50,036 nt of DNA from Leptospirillum sp. Its GTDB lineage: Bacteria; Nitrospirota; Leptospirillia; Leptospirillales; Leptospirillaceae. The notes under the pieces were generated by a model. The model had not been told where the DNA came from, ran no database searches, and worked only from the letters and a program-made list of their open reading frames with translations. Positions within the stretch are counted from its first letter, which is position 1, and every line of letters begins with the position of its first letter. The stretch is from NCBI GenBank assembly GCA_027315205.1, contig DAHUYM010000011.1:1-50036 (forward strand), in the 5' to 3' direction. Below, in pieces: positions 1 to 7,363 of the stretch. The position numbers and the translations under genes were made by a program.

Positions 1-137
1 CCTCCGAAAGAGGGGCTGTCCAGAGGGAAGATCGGCGGAAGGAGACCAAGGGAGAAGGCGAGGTTCGTTCCCGCCCGGTCGATATGGGAAAGGCGAAGAA
101 GGAACTCTTGTTCATAGTGCGTTTTTGGTCTTTTCAC
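1..137 (-). CDS. Probable partner protein of the MNT nucleotidyltransferase (partial, cut by window edge)
   Basis: A GTG start at 137 overlaps the TGA stop of the upstream nucleotidyltransferase as GTGA, the usual sign of translational coupling. The frame stays open to the window edge, giving about 45 residues starting MKRPKTHYEQEFLLRLSHID and continuing with a leucine-rich helix and a PLFP-like segment. MNT-type nucleotidyltransferases are normally paired with a small helical HEPN-like or substrate-binding protein, as in HepT/MntA toxin-antitoxin modules, and the helical pattern fits such a partner. The identification rests mainly on the overlap and the pairing habit of the family. The C-terminus is outside the window, so the RX4-6H motif of HEPN RNases cannot be checked. 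Confidence 0.45.
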   Translation of the reverse strand, partial: MKRPKTHYEQEFLLRLSHIDRAGTNLAFSLGLLPPIFPLDSPSFG

Positions 138-424
138 AGGAGTCGGCCTTCTTCCCGGACCCTCTCCTCGAAGAGGGTGGAGCGCCGTTTCTTGAGAACG
201 AGATCCACCGGACGAAAGAGGAGGGCTTCGAGTTCCCGGCGGACCCGTCTCTCTTCGATCAAAAAACTGCCTTCAATGCGTGAGGGTTCAACGTAAAGGT
301 CGATATCCCCTCCCGTACGCGAATCGTCGAGCATGGAGCCAAAAAGATAGACCTTCGTGCCGGTTCCGAAGCGCCTGAGAAGGGTGTCCATAATGAGCGT
401 TTTTTGACGTTGGGAAAGTCTCAT
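134..424 (-). CDS. Minimal nucleotidyltransferase (MNT, Pol beta fold)
   Basis: A protein of about 96 residues carrying the Pol-beta nucleotidyltransferase signature GS-x(9)-DxD, visible as GSMLDDSRTGGDIDLYV, which supplies the metal-binding aspartates. Such small enzymes transfer nucleotides to a partner; in MntA/HepT systems they AMPylate and silence a HEPN RNase toxin. The ATG at 424 is preferred because AAAGGAAAAG lies just upstream; an in-frame TTG at 466 would add 14 residues without a comparable site. The next gene starts on the stop codon (GTGA overlap), so the two are made together. Toxin-antitoxin versus other modification role cannot be decided here. Confidence 0.8.
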   Translation of the reverse strand: MRLSQRQKTLIMDTLLRRFGTGTKVYLFGSMLDDSRTGGDIDLYVEPSRIEGSFLIEERRVRRELEALLFRPVDLVLKKRRSTLFEERVREEGRLL

Positions 425-692
425 CTTTTCCTTTCGGAACGGCTTGGAAAAAACCTCAAAAAACAACCAATTTCTATTGTAGCATAGTTATCTCTCCTCT
501 TCGGGAAAAACCATATTCCGAGCCGAAATCGACAGAACTCTGCAGCGATTTGTTTGGGGGAGAATTAAGAGGATCAGGAACGGAGGCAGGAAACGAAGTT
601 CTTCTGGAAGTTTTTTGGAGCATCACCGGGACCTGATGATTTTTTTGCACGTGCCGATTCTCGCGAGGCGTGTTGTGGAGGAAGTTTCGGAG

Positions 693-1148
693 TCAGTTTT
701 CCTGTTTCGATCGTGGAAGGTCGGATCCCTCAGACCATGGGTTGAGGGTCGACGCGACCGAACAGGCGAAGTCCGACACGTTCCGCGTGATGAGGGTCAG
801 CCCGTTGAACTCGGCCGTCGCGGCGATAAACGCATCCATGGCACTCATGGATCTCCCCGCTGTTTCGCATCGTGCCATCACCTTTCCCCACGATTCAGCG
901 ACTGCATCGTCAATGGGCAGGATTCGGTCTTCGAATCGGGAGACCAAATCTTCTCGTATCCATTCATTGAGTCGTTTCTGGCGCCGACCCGGGACCATGC
1001 GTTCGATCCCGTGTCGCAGCTCGGCTATTGTCACGACACTGATGTAGGTGCGATCTTCATCCACTTCAGCCAGCCAGGCCACGACCCCAGGATCGGGATT
1101 TGGTTTGATCCATTCGGATATAACGTTGGTATCGAGAAGAAAATTCAC
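693..1148 (-). CDS. vapC: VapC-like PIN-domain ribonuclease toxin
   Basis: A 151-residue PIN domain with the acidic metal-binding set: D6 in LLDTN, E43 in TIAELRHG, D105 in AMDAFIAA and D126 after ITRN. PIN toxins of the VapC/FitB group are Mg-dependent endoribonucleases, often cutting tRNA or rRNA. The start overlaps the stop of the Phd-type antitoxin gene as ATGA (1145-1148), the normal antitoxin-first order. The domain is complete and all catalytic acids are present, so it is probably functional. The RNA target cannot be predicted. Confidence 0.9.
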   Translation of the reverse strand: MNFLLDTNVISEWIKPNPDPGVVAWLAEVDEDRTYISVVTIAELRHGIERMVPGRRQKRLNEWIREDLVSRFEDRILPIDDAVAESWGKVMARCETAGRSMSAMDAFIAATAEFNGLTLITRNVSDFACSVASTLNPWSEGSDLPRSKQEN

Positions 1149-1399
1149 AAATCACTCTTACGTGAGCGATCCTTGATGCGCCTGATTTCCAGATCCGTTC
1201 CCCGAAGCGGAGACGCGGCGAAAAATTCTGAGAGATTCCCGGTGCGGTTGGTTTTCCGTTTCCATTCTTCGACCGCTACGATCACAACCGATTTGAGGCC
1301 GTTTTTGGTGATGGTCTGTGGACCCTCCGATTGCGCCTGGTTGATCACTTCGCTGAACTTTGCCTTTGCTTCGGCGACGGTCCATGTATCTGAGTGCAT
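1145..1399 (-). CDS. Phd/YefM-type antitoxin
   Basis: An 84-residue protein beginning with the Phd/YefM pattern WTVAEAKAKFSEVINQA, followed by a short beta hairpin (PQTITKNGLKSVVIV) and a C-terminal tail that would wrap the toxin. Proteins of this family neutralise the adjacent toxin and bind their own promoter. The ATG at 1399 follows GGAG at a 9-base spacing. A candidate promoter and an inverted repeat lie immediately upstream (1415-1478), consistent with autoregulation. Pairing of a Phd-like antitoxin with a PIN toxin is common. Confidence 0.87.
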   Translation of the reverse strand: MHSDTWTVAEAKAKFSEVINQAQSEGPQTITKNGLKSVVIVAVEEWKRKTNRTGNLSEFFAASPLRGTDLEIRRIKDRSRKSDL

Positions 1400-1414
1400 C
1401 TTTAAGATCTCCGA

Positions 1415-1478
1415 GAAAAATAGTTATGATAGTCATCATGGTCATTTTAAATATAACGCACTATTTTTTCGATATCAA
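1415..1478 (-). promoter_or_regulatory. Promoter and operator-like inverted repeat of the first toxin-antitoxin operon
   Basis: On the minus strand TTGATA (1473-1478) and TATATT (1450-1455) are separated by 17 bases, a good sigma70-type match. The arms GAAAAATAGTTAT (1415-1427) and ATAACGC-ACTATTTTTTC (1453-1470) form a gapped inverted repeat that overlaps the -10 element and spacer. A smaller ATGA-N3-TCAT dyad lies between them. This is the position expected for antitoxin binding. Binding is inferred, not shown. Confidence 0.5.
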
Positions 1479-1498
1479 TCCATTCACATGGCGAAGAC

Positions 1499-2338
1499 CT
1501 ATCGCCGGGCGCTTCCCGGTCGGCCCGGCGGGGTCGGGATGAAGGGGGTGTAGCTGACCGAAGGCACCGCCTGCTTTGCCTGGGGGAAGAGCCTCATGAA
1601 CAGGTAGACGTCGTCCGGAACGTCGGTCGAAACGGGAAGATCGAACGTTTTCAGCTGTTCGTAGGTGAGCGGATAGTCGTGGGTAAAGTGGCCGCTCGCC
1701 AGAAGGTTGGCCAGGGTTTTAGCTTTCTCGGGATCCATCCGCTTCTGGAGGAGCCCGTCGATCGACTGAGTGAGCTGGAAGATCGCCTTTTGGGCGATAT
1801 CCGCCAGGATAAGGGTCTTGTCGTCGATCTCATCCTTGGACTTCTGCTCCACGACCTTCAGGATCGAGGCCGCGGGAAATTCCCCGATCTGCGGGTCGAC
1901 GGGGCCCAGGACCGCGTTCTCGTCCATGACGATCTTCGTGGCGGCCAGGGCGATCAGGGTTCCGCCCGACATCGCGAAATGCGGAACGAAGACCGTGACG
2001 GGAGCCTTCCGGTTCGACAGGGCGTGGGCGATCTGGGTGGCGGCCAGGACCAGTCCCCCGGGTGTATGGATGATGAGGTCGATCGGGGTTTCCGGGTCGG
2101 TCATCTTGATGGCCCGGAGGATTTCCTCGGAGTCTTCGATGTTGATGTACCGAAGGACCGGAAAACCGAGAAAGGTCATCGTCTCCTGACGGTGCACCAG
2201 GGCGATGACCTTGGTTCCCCGGAGGGACTCGAGGTTCCGGAGCGCCCTTCCCCGGGCCATTTCAAGGAACTTTCGGGCCAGGATCGGCTGCATCATGGTG
2301 AAGATGAAAAAAAGCCAGAACAGATTCCCGATGCTCAT
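1499..2338 (-). CDS. Membrane-anchored ClpP-fold serine protease (SDH/SppA-like)
   Basis: A 279-residue protein with one N-terminal membrane segment (about residues 5-20) followed by a ClpP/crotonase-fold domain. It matches the SDH_sah group of SppA-like proteases: oxyanion stretch HTPGG (91-95), nucleophile S124 in the AMSGG motif and the conserved LGPVDPQ block (144-150). These proteins are cytoplasm-facing proteases anchored in the inner membrane and probably act on membrane or signal-peptide remnants. AAAGGAG sits four bases before the ATG. The gene is monocistronic, with a Pro/Arg-rich tail of no known role. The family is clear, the substrate unknown. Confidence 0.85.
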   Translation of the reverse strand: MSIGNLFWLFFIFTMMQPILARKFLEMARGRALRNLESLRGTKVIALVHRQETMTFLGFPVLRYINIEDSEEILRAIKMTDPETPIDLIIHTPGGLVLAATQIAHALSNRKAPVTVFVPHFAMSGGTLIALAATKIVMDENAVLGPVDPQIGEFPAASILKVVEQKSKDEIDDKTLILADIAQKAIFQLTQSIDGLLQKRMDPEKAKTLANLLASGHFTHDYPLTYEQLKTFDLPVSTDVPDDVYLFMRLFPQAKQAVPSVSYTPFIPTPPGRPGSARR

Positions 2339-2463
2339 GGGGCTCCTTTGGTTTCCTGCCCGTAATCCGGGACCTTCCCTTTACCCCCGCGACCCTGTTC
2401 GGGTACGATCAAGGTCGCTTTGCCGTCTTGATCTTCCATGACCACCTAATTCCGGAGTCCAAA

Positions 2464-3192
2464 ATGAGAGAGAGAACAAGCGCCCGTCCAATCGAGGGAG
2501 CGTGGAGTGTCCGTCGCGCGCGGAAGAGGTTCCTCGTTCTTGCCGTAACGCTCGCATTTCTCCTCGCAGGCCCGCTGACGGCGGTCCAGGCATCCCCTTT
2601 TGCCTGGCAAAGCGTTTCGTTCGACGGCGGTCCGGATTTCCCCCTGGCGGGTTCCGTCGGGGGTACGTTCAACAATACTCCGGTTCCAAGCCCGAATTTC
2701 ACCGACCTTGAAAACATCGGCATGGACTTTCACGTCCGGTGGGGGTCCTATGTGCTTCCCCATCTGGGAGTCCGGTTTTCCATCGGTTACCAGACCTTTT
2801 CGGGAAGCCAGGGGTTCCCCGGCTTTTCCGCCATGCCGATCCTGGTCGGGGTGACAAGCCCGCTGATCGATCCGAGGACCACGGTCAAAACGATCATTCC
2901 CTACCTGGCTGCCGACCTGGGTCCCTCGTTCAACAACCTTTCCACCAGTCTGGGCAATGCGGGAACGGTTTCATTTGCCGTCGATGCCGGTGCCGGCGTC
3001 CTCTATGCCGTTACGGACCAGCTGGCTTTTTATGGAGAGATTGTCCTTGCCTATACGGCAAGTCCCATCTCCACGAAAGCCATCACGCCAAACAGCCAGT
3101 CCAACCTTTCGAGCGGTCCCCTCTGGACCTTGCCGGTTTCGTTCGGTGTGACCTACCACTTCACGATTCCTGGCTCCGGGCCGGAGTCCTGA
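2464..3192 (+). CDS. Putative outer-membrane beta-barrel protein
   Basis: A 242-residue exported protein. The leader is a basic stretch followed by a hydrophobic core (FLVLAVTLAFLLAG) and a likely cleavage site near AVQA-SP. The mature part alternates short hydrophobic strands with Gly/Ser/Asn turns and ends in a strand closing with YHF, typical of small OM barrels. It shares a G-x-PGFS-x-MP-x-LVG stretch with the minus-strand OM protein at 35.3-36.1 kb, suggesting one family. The ATG at 2464 is chosen over a TTG at 2428 because GGAG lies seven bases before it. Its 3' end overlaps the 3' end of ruvB by 32 bp. Function unknown. Confidence 0.65.
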   Translation: MRERTSARPIEGAWSVRRARKRFLVLAVTLAFLLAGPLTAVQASPFAWQSVSFDGGPDFPLAGSVGGTFNNTPVPSPNFTDLENIGMDFHVRWGSYVLPHLGVRFSIGYQTFSGSQGFPGFSAMPILVGVTSPLIDPRTTVKTIIPYLAADLGPSFNNLSTSLGNAGTVSFAVDAGAGVLYAVTDQLAFYGEIVLAYTASPISTKAITPNSQSNLSSGPLWTLPVSFGVTYHFTIPGSGPES

Positions 3193-4210
3193 CGTTTTTT
3201 CCCGGGTTCGCCAGGAAATCGACCTCCAGGTCCCATCCGGCGGAGGTCAGCTTTCGTCCCGAAGGGGTCCGTGCCAGGTAGCCTTCCTTCAAAAGGAACG
3301 GTTCCACCACGTCGATCAGGGTGTCGGGATCCATCTGAAGCGTGGCGGCCATGGCTTCGATCCCGACCGGACCGCCATTGTAGACGGTCCGGAGCGTCTC
3401 GATGAATTTCCGGTCGATCCTGTTCAGGCCCCTGTCGTCGATCCCCTCGAGTTTCAGCGCGTTCCGGGCGATTTCCACCGTGACCGGTCCACGGGCGTGC
3501 ACCTGAAGGAAATCGCGGACCCTTTTCAGGAGCCTGTTCGCGATCCGGGGCGTGCCCCTGGACCGCCGTCCGATTTCGAGCGCGGCGGAGTCCTCGATTT
3601 CGATCTCGAGAAGTCCCGCCGACCTCAGGAGAATGGACGCCAGGTCTTCCGGTGCGTAAAACTCGAGATCCCGCTGGATTCCGAACCGGTCTCTCAGGGG
3701 AGGAGAGAGGAGCCCCGCTCTCGTCGTCGCGCCGATGAGGGTGAACGGAGCGATACGATGTCGGAATGTCCGGGCCGAGGCGCCCCGGTCGAAAATGACA
3801 TCGATCGCGAAGTCTTCCATCGCCGAGTAGAGGATCTCCTCGACCGGACGGGGAAGGCGATGGATCTCGTCGATAAAAAGAAGCGTGCCGGGAGCGATGC
3901 GCGTCAGGATGCCGACGAGGTCTCCTCCCTTTTCCAGGGCCGGTCCCGAGGATGAAAGGAATGGGACCGCAAGCGCCCGGGCGATCAGGGACGCGAGAGT
4001 CGTCTTGCCGAGGCCCGGTGGGCCGTGGAGGAGAACGTGATCGAGAGGTTCCCCGCGCATGAGGGTCGCCTGGATGGCGACCTTGAGGCTTTCGATCACC
4101 TCGGTCTGGCCGACATACTGGTCGAACGTCTGGGGTCTCAGGCGATTGGTTTCGGGAAGGTCTTCGGGAAAGGCCTCTCCGGACAGGAGGTTCACGTCAT
4201 TCGGATTCAA
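3161..4210 (-). CDS. ruvB: Holliday junction branch migration helicase RuvB
   Basis: A 349-residue AAA+ ATPase that drives branch migration of Holliday junctions together with RuvA. Walker A is GPPGLGKTT (63-71), Walker B is LLFIDEIH with D114/E115, sensor 1 lies in TLIGATTRAG and the arginine finger region is RDRFGIQ. The C-terminal winged helix has the usual GLNRIDRKFI and GGPVGIEAMA blocks. The start is a TTG at 4210 preceded by GGGAGG and overlaps the end of ruvA by 14 bp; a GTG at 4195 is a possible alternative. It is last in the htrA-ruvC-ruvA-ruvB run. The last 32 bp overlap a convergent OM gene. Confidence 0.97.
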   Translation of the reverse strand: MNPNDVNLLSGEAFPEDLPETNRLRPQTFDQYVGQTEVIESLKVAIQATLMRGEPLDHVLLHGPPGLGKTTLASLIARALAVPFLSSSGPALEKGGDLVGILTRIAPGTLLFIDEIHRLPRPVEEILYSAMEDFAIDVIFDRGASARTFRHRIAPFTLIGATTRAGLLSPPLRDRFGIQRDLEFYAPEDLASILLRSAGLLEIEIEDSAALEIGRRSRGTPRIANRLLKRVRDFLQVHARGPVTVEIARNALKLEGIDDRGLNRIDRKFIETLRTVYNGGPVGIEAMAATLQMDPDTLIDVVEPFLLKEGYLARTPSGRKLTSAGWDLEVDFLANPGKNVRTPARSQES

Positions 4211-4829
4211 CCCTGTAAACCTCCCTGAACAGGTCTTCGGTGGTCTTGACAGACGGATTGCGGCGGAGAGCTTCGGTCACGAGACGGTAGGCCTCGGACG
4301 GGGTGTGGCCGAACTGGCGGATCAGGACCTCCCTGACCTTCTGGTCCATCCCGGAAGCATCCCCGGCACCACCTGGGGACGGAAGACCCTCGAAGAGGGT
4401 TCCGCCCAGGTGATCGAAGGCCCCCATACCGGACCGGAGTTCGGACAGGATTTTTCTGGCGGTTTTTTCGCCGACCCCCTTCAAGGTTTTCAGTCGTGCC
4501 GTGTCTTCTTCCCGGATGATCCGGATGAATTCGGCAACCGGCAGGGCCAGGATGCGGAGTGCGGAGTGCGGTCCGAGCCCGGGCACCTTTCGAAGCGCGT
4601 TGAAGAGCGCCTGTTCGTCAGGGTCCGGGAAACCCGCGAGAAACGGGGCTTCCTGGTGCTCGTTCCAGAAGTACTGGGTCCATAGGACCACCTCGCCGGA
4701 ATCGGGCCGGCTTCTCAGAACCTGGTGGGCGTGGGGGGAAAGATGAACCCTGTACCCGATATCCTGGACCCGAAGGACGACCGATTCCTCCTCCCAGGCC
4801 AGAATGCGTCCCCAAAGCCGCGCGATCAC
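4197..4829 (-). CDS. ruvA: Holliday junction DNA-binding protein RuvA
   Basis: A 210-residue protein with the three RuvA parts: N-terminal OB fold (MIARLWGRILAWEEESVVL), tandem helix-hairpin-helix motifs (VPGLGPHSALRIL and LKGVGEKTARKIL) and a C-terminal UBA-like domain (LIRQFGHTPSEAYRLV) after a Gly/Pro-rich linker. It forms the tetramer that holds the four-way junction and loads RuvB. The GTG start overlaps the ruvC stop as GTGA. Length is normal for the family. Confidence 0.96.
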   Translation of the reverse strand: MIARLWGRILAWEEESVVLRVQDIGYRVHLSPHAHQVLRSRPDSGEVVLWTQYFWNEHQEAPFLAGFPDPDEQALFNALRKVPGLGPHSALRILALPVAEFIRIIREEDTARLKTLKGVGEKTARKILSELRSGMGAFDHLGGTLFEGLPSPGGAGDASGMDQKVREVLIRQFGHTPSEAYRLVTEALRRNPSVKTTEDLFREVYRVESE

Positions 4830-5365
4830 GTCCGGTCCAGTCGATTGAAACCCAAAAACGCAAGACCCAGAGCGTCTCCTTCATGGGTGGAAGAAATCCT
4901 GAGCCCTTGTCCCAGCCAGACGGAAAGGGAGCGCTGGACGGTTTCTTTCGATGCGCCGCCCGAGCCGGTGATCCTGTGTTTCAGTTCCCTGGGAGGAATC
5001 GCGAGGAGGGGAAGCCTTGAGCGGTCGGCGAGCAGGGCCACGACGCCCACGACGGGTCCGAGCATGAGTCCGGCTCCCGGGGAGGCGCGACGGCTGAAGT
5101 GATCTTCGACGGCGATTCCCGAGAGGGGGAAGGCGCCCGCGATACCCTCGAGAAGCTCGAAGATCGTTCCGATCCGGCGGGAAAGCGACTCCGTGGAAGG
5201 TGTCCGGATCGTCCCCTGCTTCCGGACGGTCAGGCGGTCCAGTGAAGGTCCGCCCAGGACGGCAAATCCGGTCGCGGCGAGGCCGGGGTCGATCCCCAGG
5301 ACGAACCTGTGGGGCCGACCGGCATCGGAGAAAGCGGAAGCGATCTCAGGGGGAGAGGGAGACAT
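4826..5365 (-). CDS. ruvC: Crossover junction endodeoxyribonuclease RuvC
   Basis: A resolvase of about 179 residues. The RNase H-like active site is visible: D26 in LGIDPG, E87 in IAVEDHF, and the C-terminal pair in THEGDALGLAF, where His replaces the first Asp as in Thermus RuvC. The basic block LKHRITGSGGASKETV is also typical. The start is uncertain: ATG 5365 or ATG 5380 (five residues longer), neither with a strong ribosome site. Both lie inside the end of htrA, so the gene is probably read by coupling with it. It precedes ruvA and ruvB. Confidence 0.93.
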   Translation of the reverse strand: MSPSPPEIASAFSDAGRPHRFVLGIDPGLAATGFAVLGGPSLDRLTVRKQGTIRTPSTESLSRRIGTIFELLEGIAGAFPLSGIAVEDHFSRRASPGAGLMLGPVVGVVALLADRSRLPLLAIPPRELKHRITGSGGASKETVQRSLSVWLGQGLRISSTHEGDALGLAFLGFNRLDRT

Positions 5366-6860
5366 AGCTATGCCGCCCATCCCTGAGGATGGTCAGAAGA
5401 ACGTTGTCTTTCTTCCCGATATGGCGGGCAAGCCCGTAATACGCCCTGAGGTTGCGGACGGGGTGTCGGTCGATCTCTTGGATGATGTCCCCGCGGCGGA
5501 TGCCTGTGGCTTCGGCCGGGCTTCCCGGCGCCACGCCCTGTATGACGACGCCTTCGACCGACCCTGGCAGGTTCAGTTGGCCCCGGATGTCCCCGTTAAG
5601 GTCCAATACCTCGATTCCGTTCAGGACATTGTCGAGGTGCGAGGTGTCGGGCGCAGACCGGGGGCCTCCCATCATCGACAGCTTCTCCGGAAGTTCCCCG
5701 ACTTTTACGGTCAGGTCCTTTTCGTGTCCGTTCCGGACGACGGTCACCGTGACGTCCGTCCCCGGGGTCGTCTGGGAGATACGGAGCCTCAGGTCATTGG
5801 TGTCCAGGACGTTCTGTCCGTTCAGCGCGGTGATCACGTCGCCCCGTTTCATCTTCGCCTGGCTCGCCGGGCTGCCCGGAAGCACGTCGCTGACGAGGAC
5901 CCCGTTGCGTTTCGCCAGGTGGAACTGTTTCGCGATGACCGGCGTCACATCCTGAATCGACACGCCAAGCCAGCCCCGGACGACTTTCCCTTTGGTCATC
6001 AGGTCCTTCAGGACCTGCCGGACCATGTCGGCGGGTATGGCGAATCCGATTCCCTCGTAACCGCCGTTCGTCGTGTAGATGGCCGTGTTCATCCCGATGA
6101 CCTGACCCTCGAGATTGACCAGCGGTCCTCCCGAATTTCCCGGATTGATCGCGGCGTCGGTTTGAATGAAGTTTTCATACTGCTCGATTCCCATGTTGCT
6201 GCGTTTCAGGGCCGAAACGATCCCCATCGTGACGGACTGGGTCAGGCCGAAGGGGGAGCCCATCGCGAGGACGATCGTCCCCACCGAAACAGAGTGCGAT
6301 TCGCCCCACTGGATGACCGGGAGAGGGGATTTGGGGTGGATGCGGATCACCGCGACGTCCGTCATGGGGTCTTTCCCGACGACCGTGGCCCGGTAGCTCG
6401 TTTTGTCCGAAAGCATCACCGTCACTTTGGTCGCGTGCTTGACGACGTGATAGTTGGTGACGATATATCCGTCCCTGGAAATGATGAAACCCGAACCGAG
6501 GCTCCTTTCCACGTGTTTTTGCGGAGTTCCTCCGGGGCCGAACGGCGCTCCGAAGAACTGACGGAAAAAGGGGTCGTTGAAGAGGGGGTTCGGATGCGTG
6601 GTGATCAGGGAAGTTGTCGAGATGTTCACGACGGAGGGAATCACCGCATTGGATACCGTGGTGAAGGCCTTTTGGAGGGCAAGGCCGGGTTCGATGGCTT
6701 CCCTTGGAATCGAAGGAGGATCGGCCGTCAGGTTGGCTCCGTTCGATTCGGCGATCGTCCTGCCCATCCAGTTGAAATGAGAGGCGAGGACGATTCCGGC
6801 TGCGACGCCGATCAGGCCGATTCCTCCGAGGGAAAGCAGCTTTAGAAACGATCTTTTCAT
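5346..6860 (-). CDS. Periplasmic serine protease HtrA/DegP-like (Do family)
   Basis: A protein of 504 residues that degrades or refolds damaged envelope proteins. An N-terminal signal/anchor segment (about 8-27) is followed by a trypsin-like domain with the triad H138 (TNYHVV), D168 (MTDVAV) and S243 (GNSGGPL), then two PDZ domains (about 280-370 and 400-500), the architecture of DegP/DegQ. The ATG at 6860 has AAGGAG upstream; the upstream ATG at 6896 has GAAGG directly adjoining it and is less likely. A kinase/regulator pair ends 70 bp upstream on the same strand, so co-transcription with a stress-sensing system is possible. ruvC starts inside its 3' end. Confidence 0.95.
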   Translation of the reverse strand: MKRSFLKLLSLGGIGLIGVAAGIVLASHFNWMGRTIAESNGANLTADPPSIPREAIEPGLALQKAFTTVSNAVIPSVVNISTTSLITTHPNPLFNDPFFRQFFGAPFGPGGTPQKHVERSLGSGFIISRDGYIVTNYHVVKHATKVTVMLSDKTSYRATVVGKDPMTDVAVIRIHPKSPLPVIQWGESHSVSVGTIVLAMGSPFGLTQSVTMGIVSALKRSNMGIEQYENFIQTDAAINPGNSGGPLVNLEGQVIGMNTAIYTTNGGYEGIGFAIPADMVRQVLKDLMTKGKVVRGWLGVSIQDVTPVIAKQFHLAKRNGVLVSDVLPGSPASQAKMKRGDVITALNGQNVLDTNDLRLRISQTTPGTDVTVTVVRNGHEKDLTVKVGELPEKLSMMGGPRSAPDTSHLDNVLNGIEVLDLNGDIRGQLNLPGSVEGVVIQGVAPGSPAEATGIRRGDIIQEIDRHPVRNLRAYYGLARHIGKKDNVLLTILRDGRHSYVSLSP

Positions 6861-6929
6861 GGAACCCGATCTCCTTCGTTCAGGGACATCCTTCAATTTG
6901 TGTTTGGGTGGGATCGAACCCGGTCCAGT

Positions 6930-7361
6930 TCAGTGCTGGGACCGAAACAGGATTCGTTGGACGACTTCCAGTATTTCCTGTTTTTTGAAAGGCTTCGGGA
7001 TAAGCTCCGCCGCACCGGAGGACAGGGCTTCGACCCAAAGATGCTCGTCCCCGAAGGCCGTGAGGATGATGACAGGCAGATCCGGATAGTGGTCCTTGAC
7101 CGTCTTCAGCAAATCCATTCCCGTATGTCCAGGCATCTTGAGGTCGGTCAATATAAGGGAAATGCCGTCGGAAGCGAGGCGGTCGAGAGCTTCGTCGTAA
7201 GACTGGGCGACCGAAACGGAAAACCCGCCCCTTTTCAGGATTTCTTCCAGAAGATCCAGGGCGACCCCGTCGTCTTCGACGACAAGGATCCGCTTTTTTT
7301 CACCCCGCACGACGGAGAGAGGAGGGTCTTTTTGAGCGACGACCATAGGGAAACCTACCAT
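6930..7361 (-). CDS. Single-domain response regulator (CheY-like receiver)
   Basis: A stand-alone receiver of about 143 residues: acidic pair E29-D30-D31 in VVEDD, phospho-acceptor D73 in LTDLKMPG, the Thr of ILTAFGDE and the Lys of PKPFKK. No output domain is present, so it probably acts by protein contact or passes phosphate on. It follows the sensor kinase ending at 7364, with starts at ATG 7361 or ATG 7346 (GTAGG upstream of the latter), and is presumably its partner. htrA follows after about 70 bp. Confidence 0.87.
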   Translation of the reverse strand: MVGFPMVVAQKDPPLSVVRGEKKRILVVEDDGVALDLLEEILKRGGFSVSVAQSYDEALDRLASDGISLILTDLKMPGHTGMDLLKTVKDHYPDLPVIILTAFGDEHLWVEALSSGAAELIPKPFKKQEILEVVQRILFRSQH

Positions 7362-7363
7362 AA

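Noticed and set aside
615-1553. Long plus-strand open frame of about 312 codons
   Set aside because: It lies opposite the toxin-antitoxin genes, has no ribosome site and no recognisable domain; it is a high-GC shadow frame.
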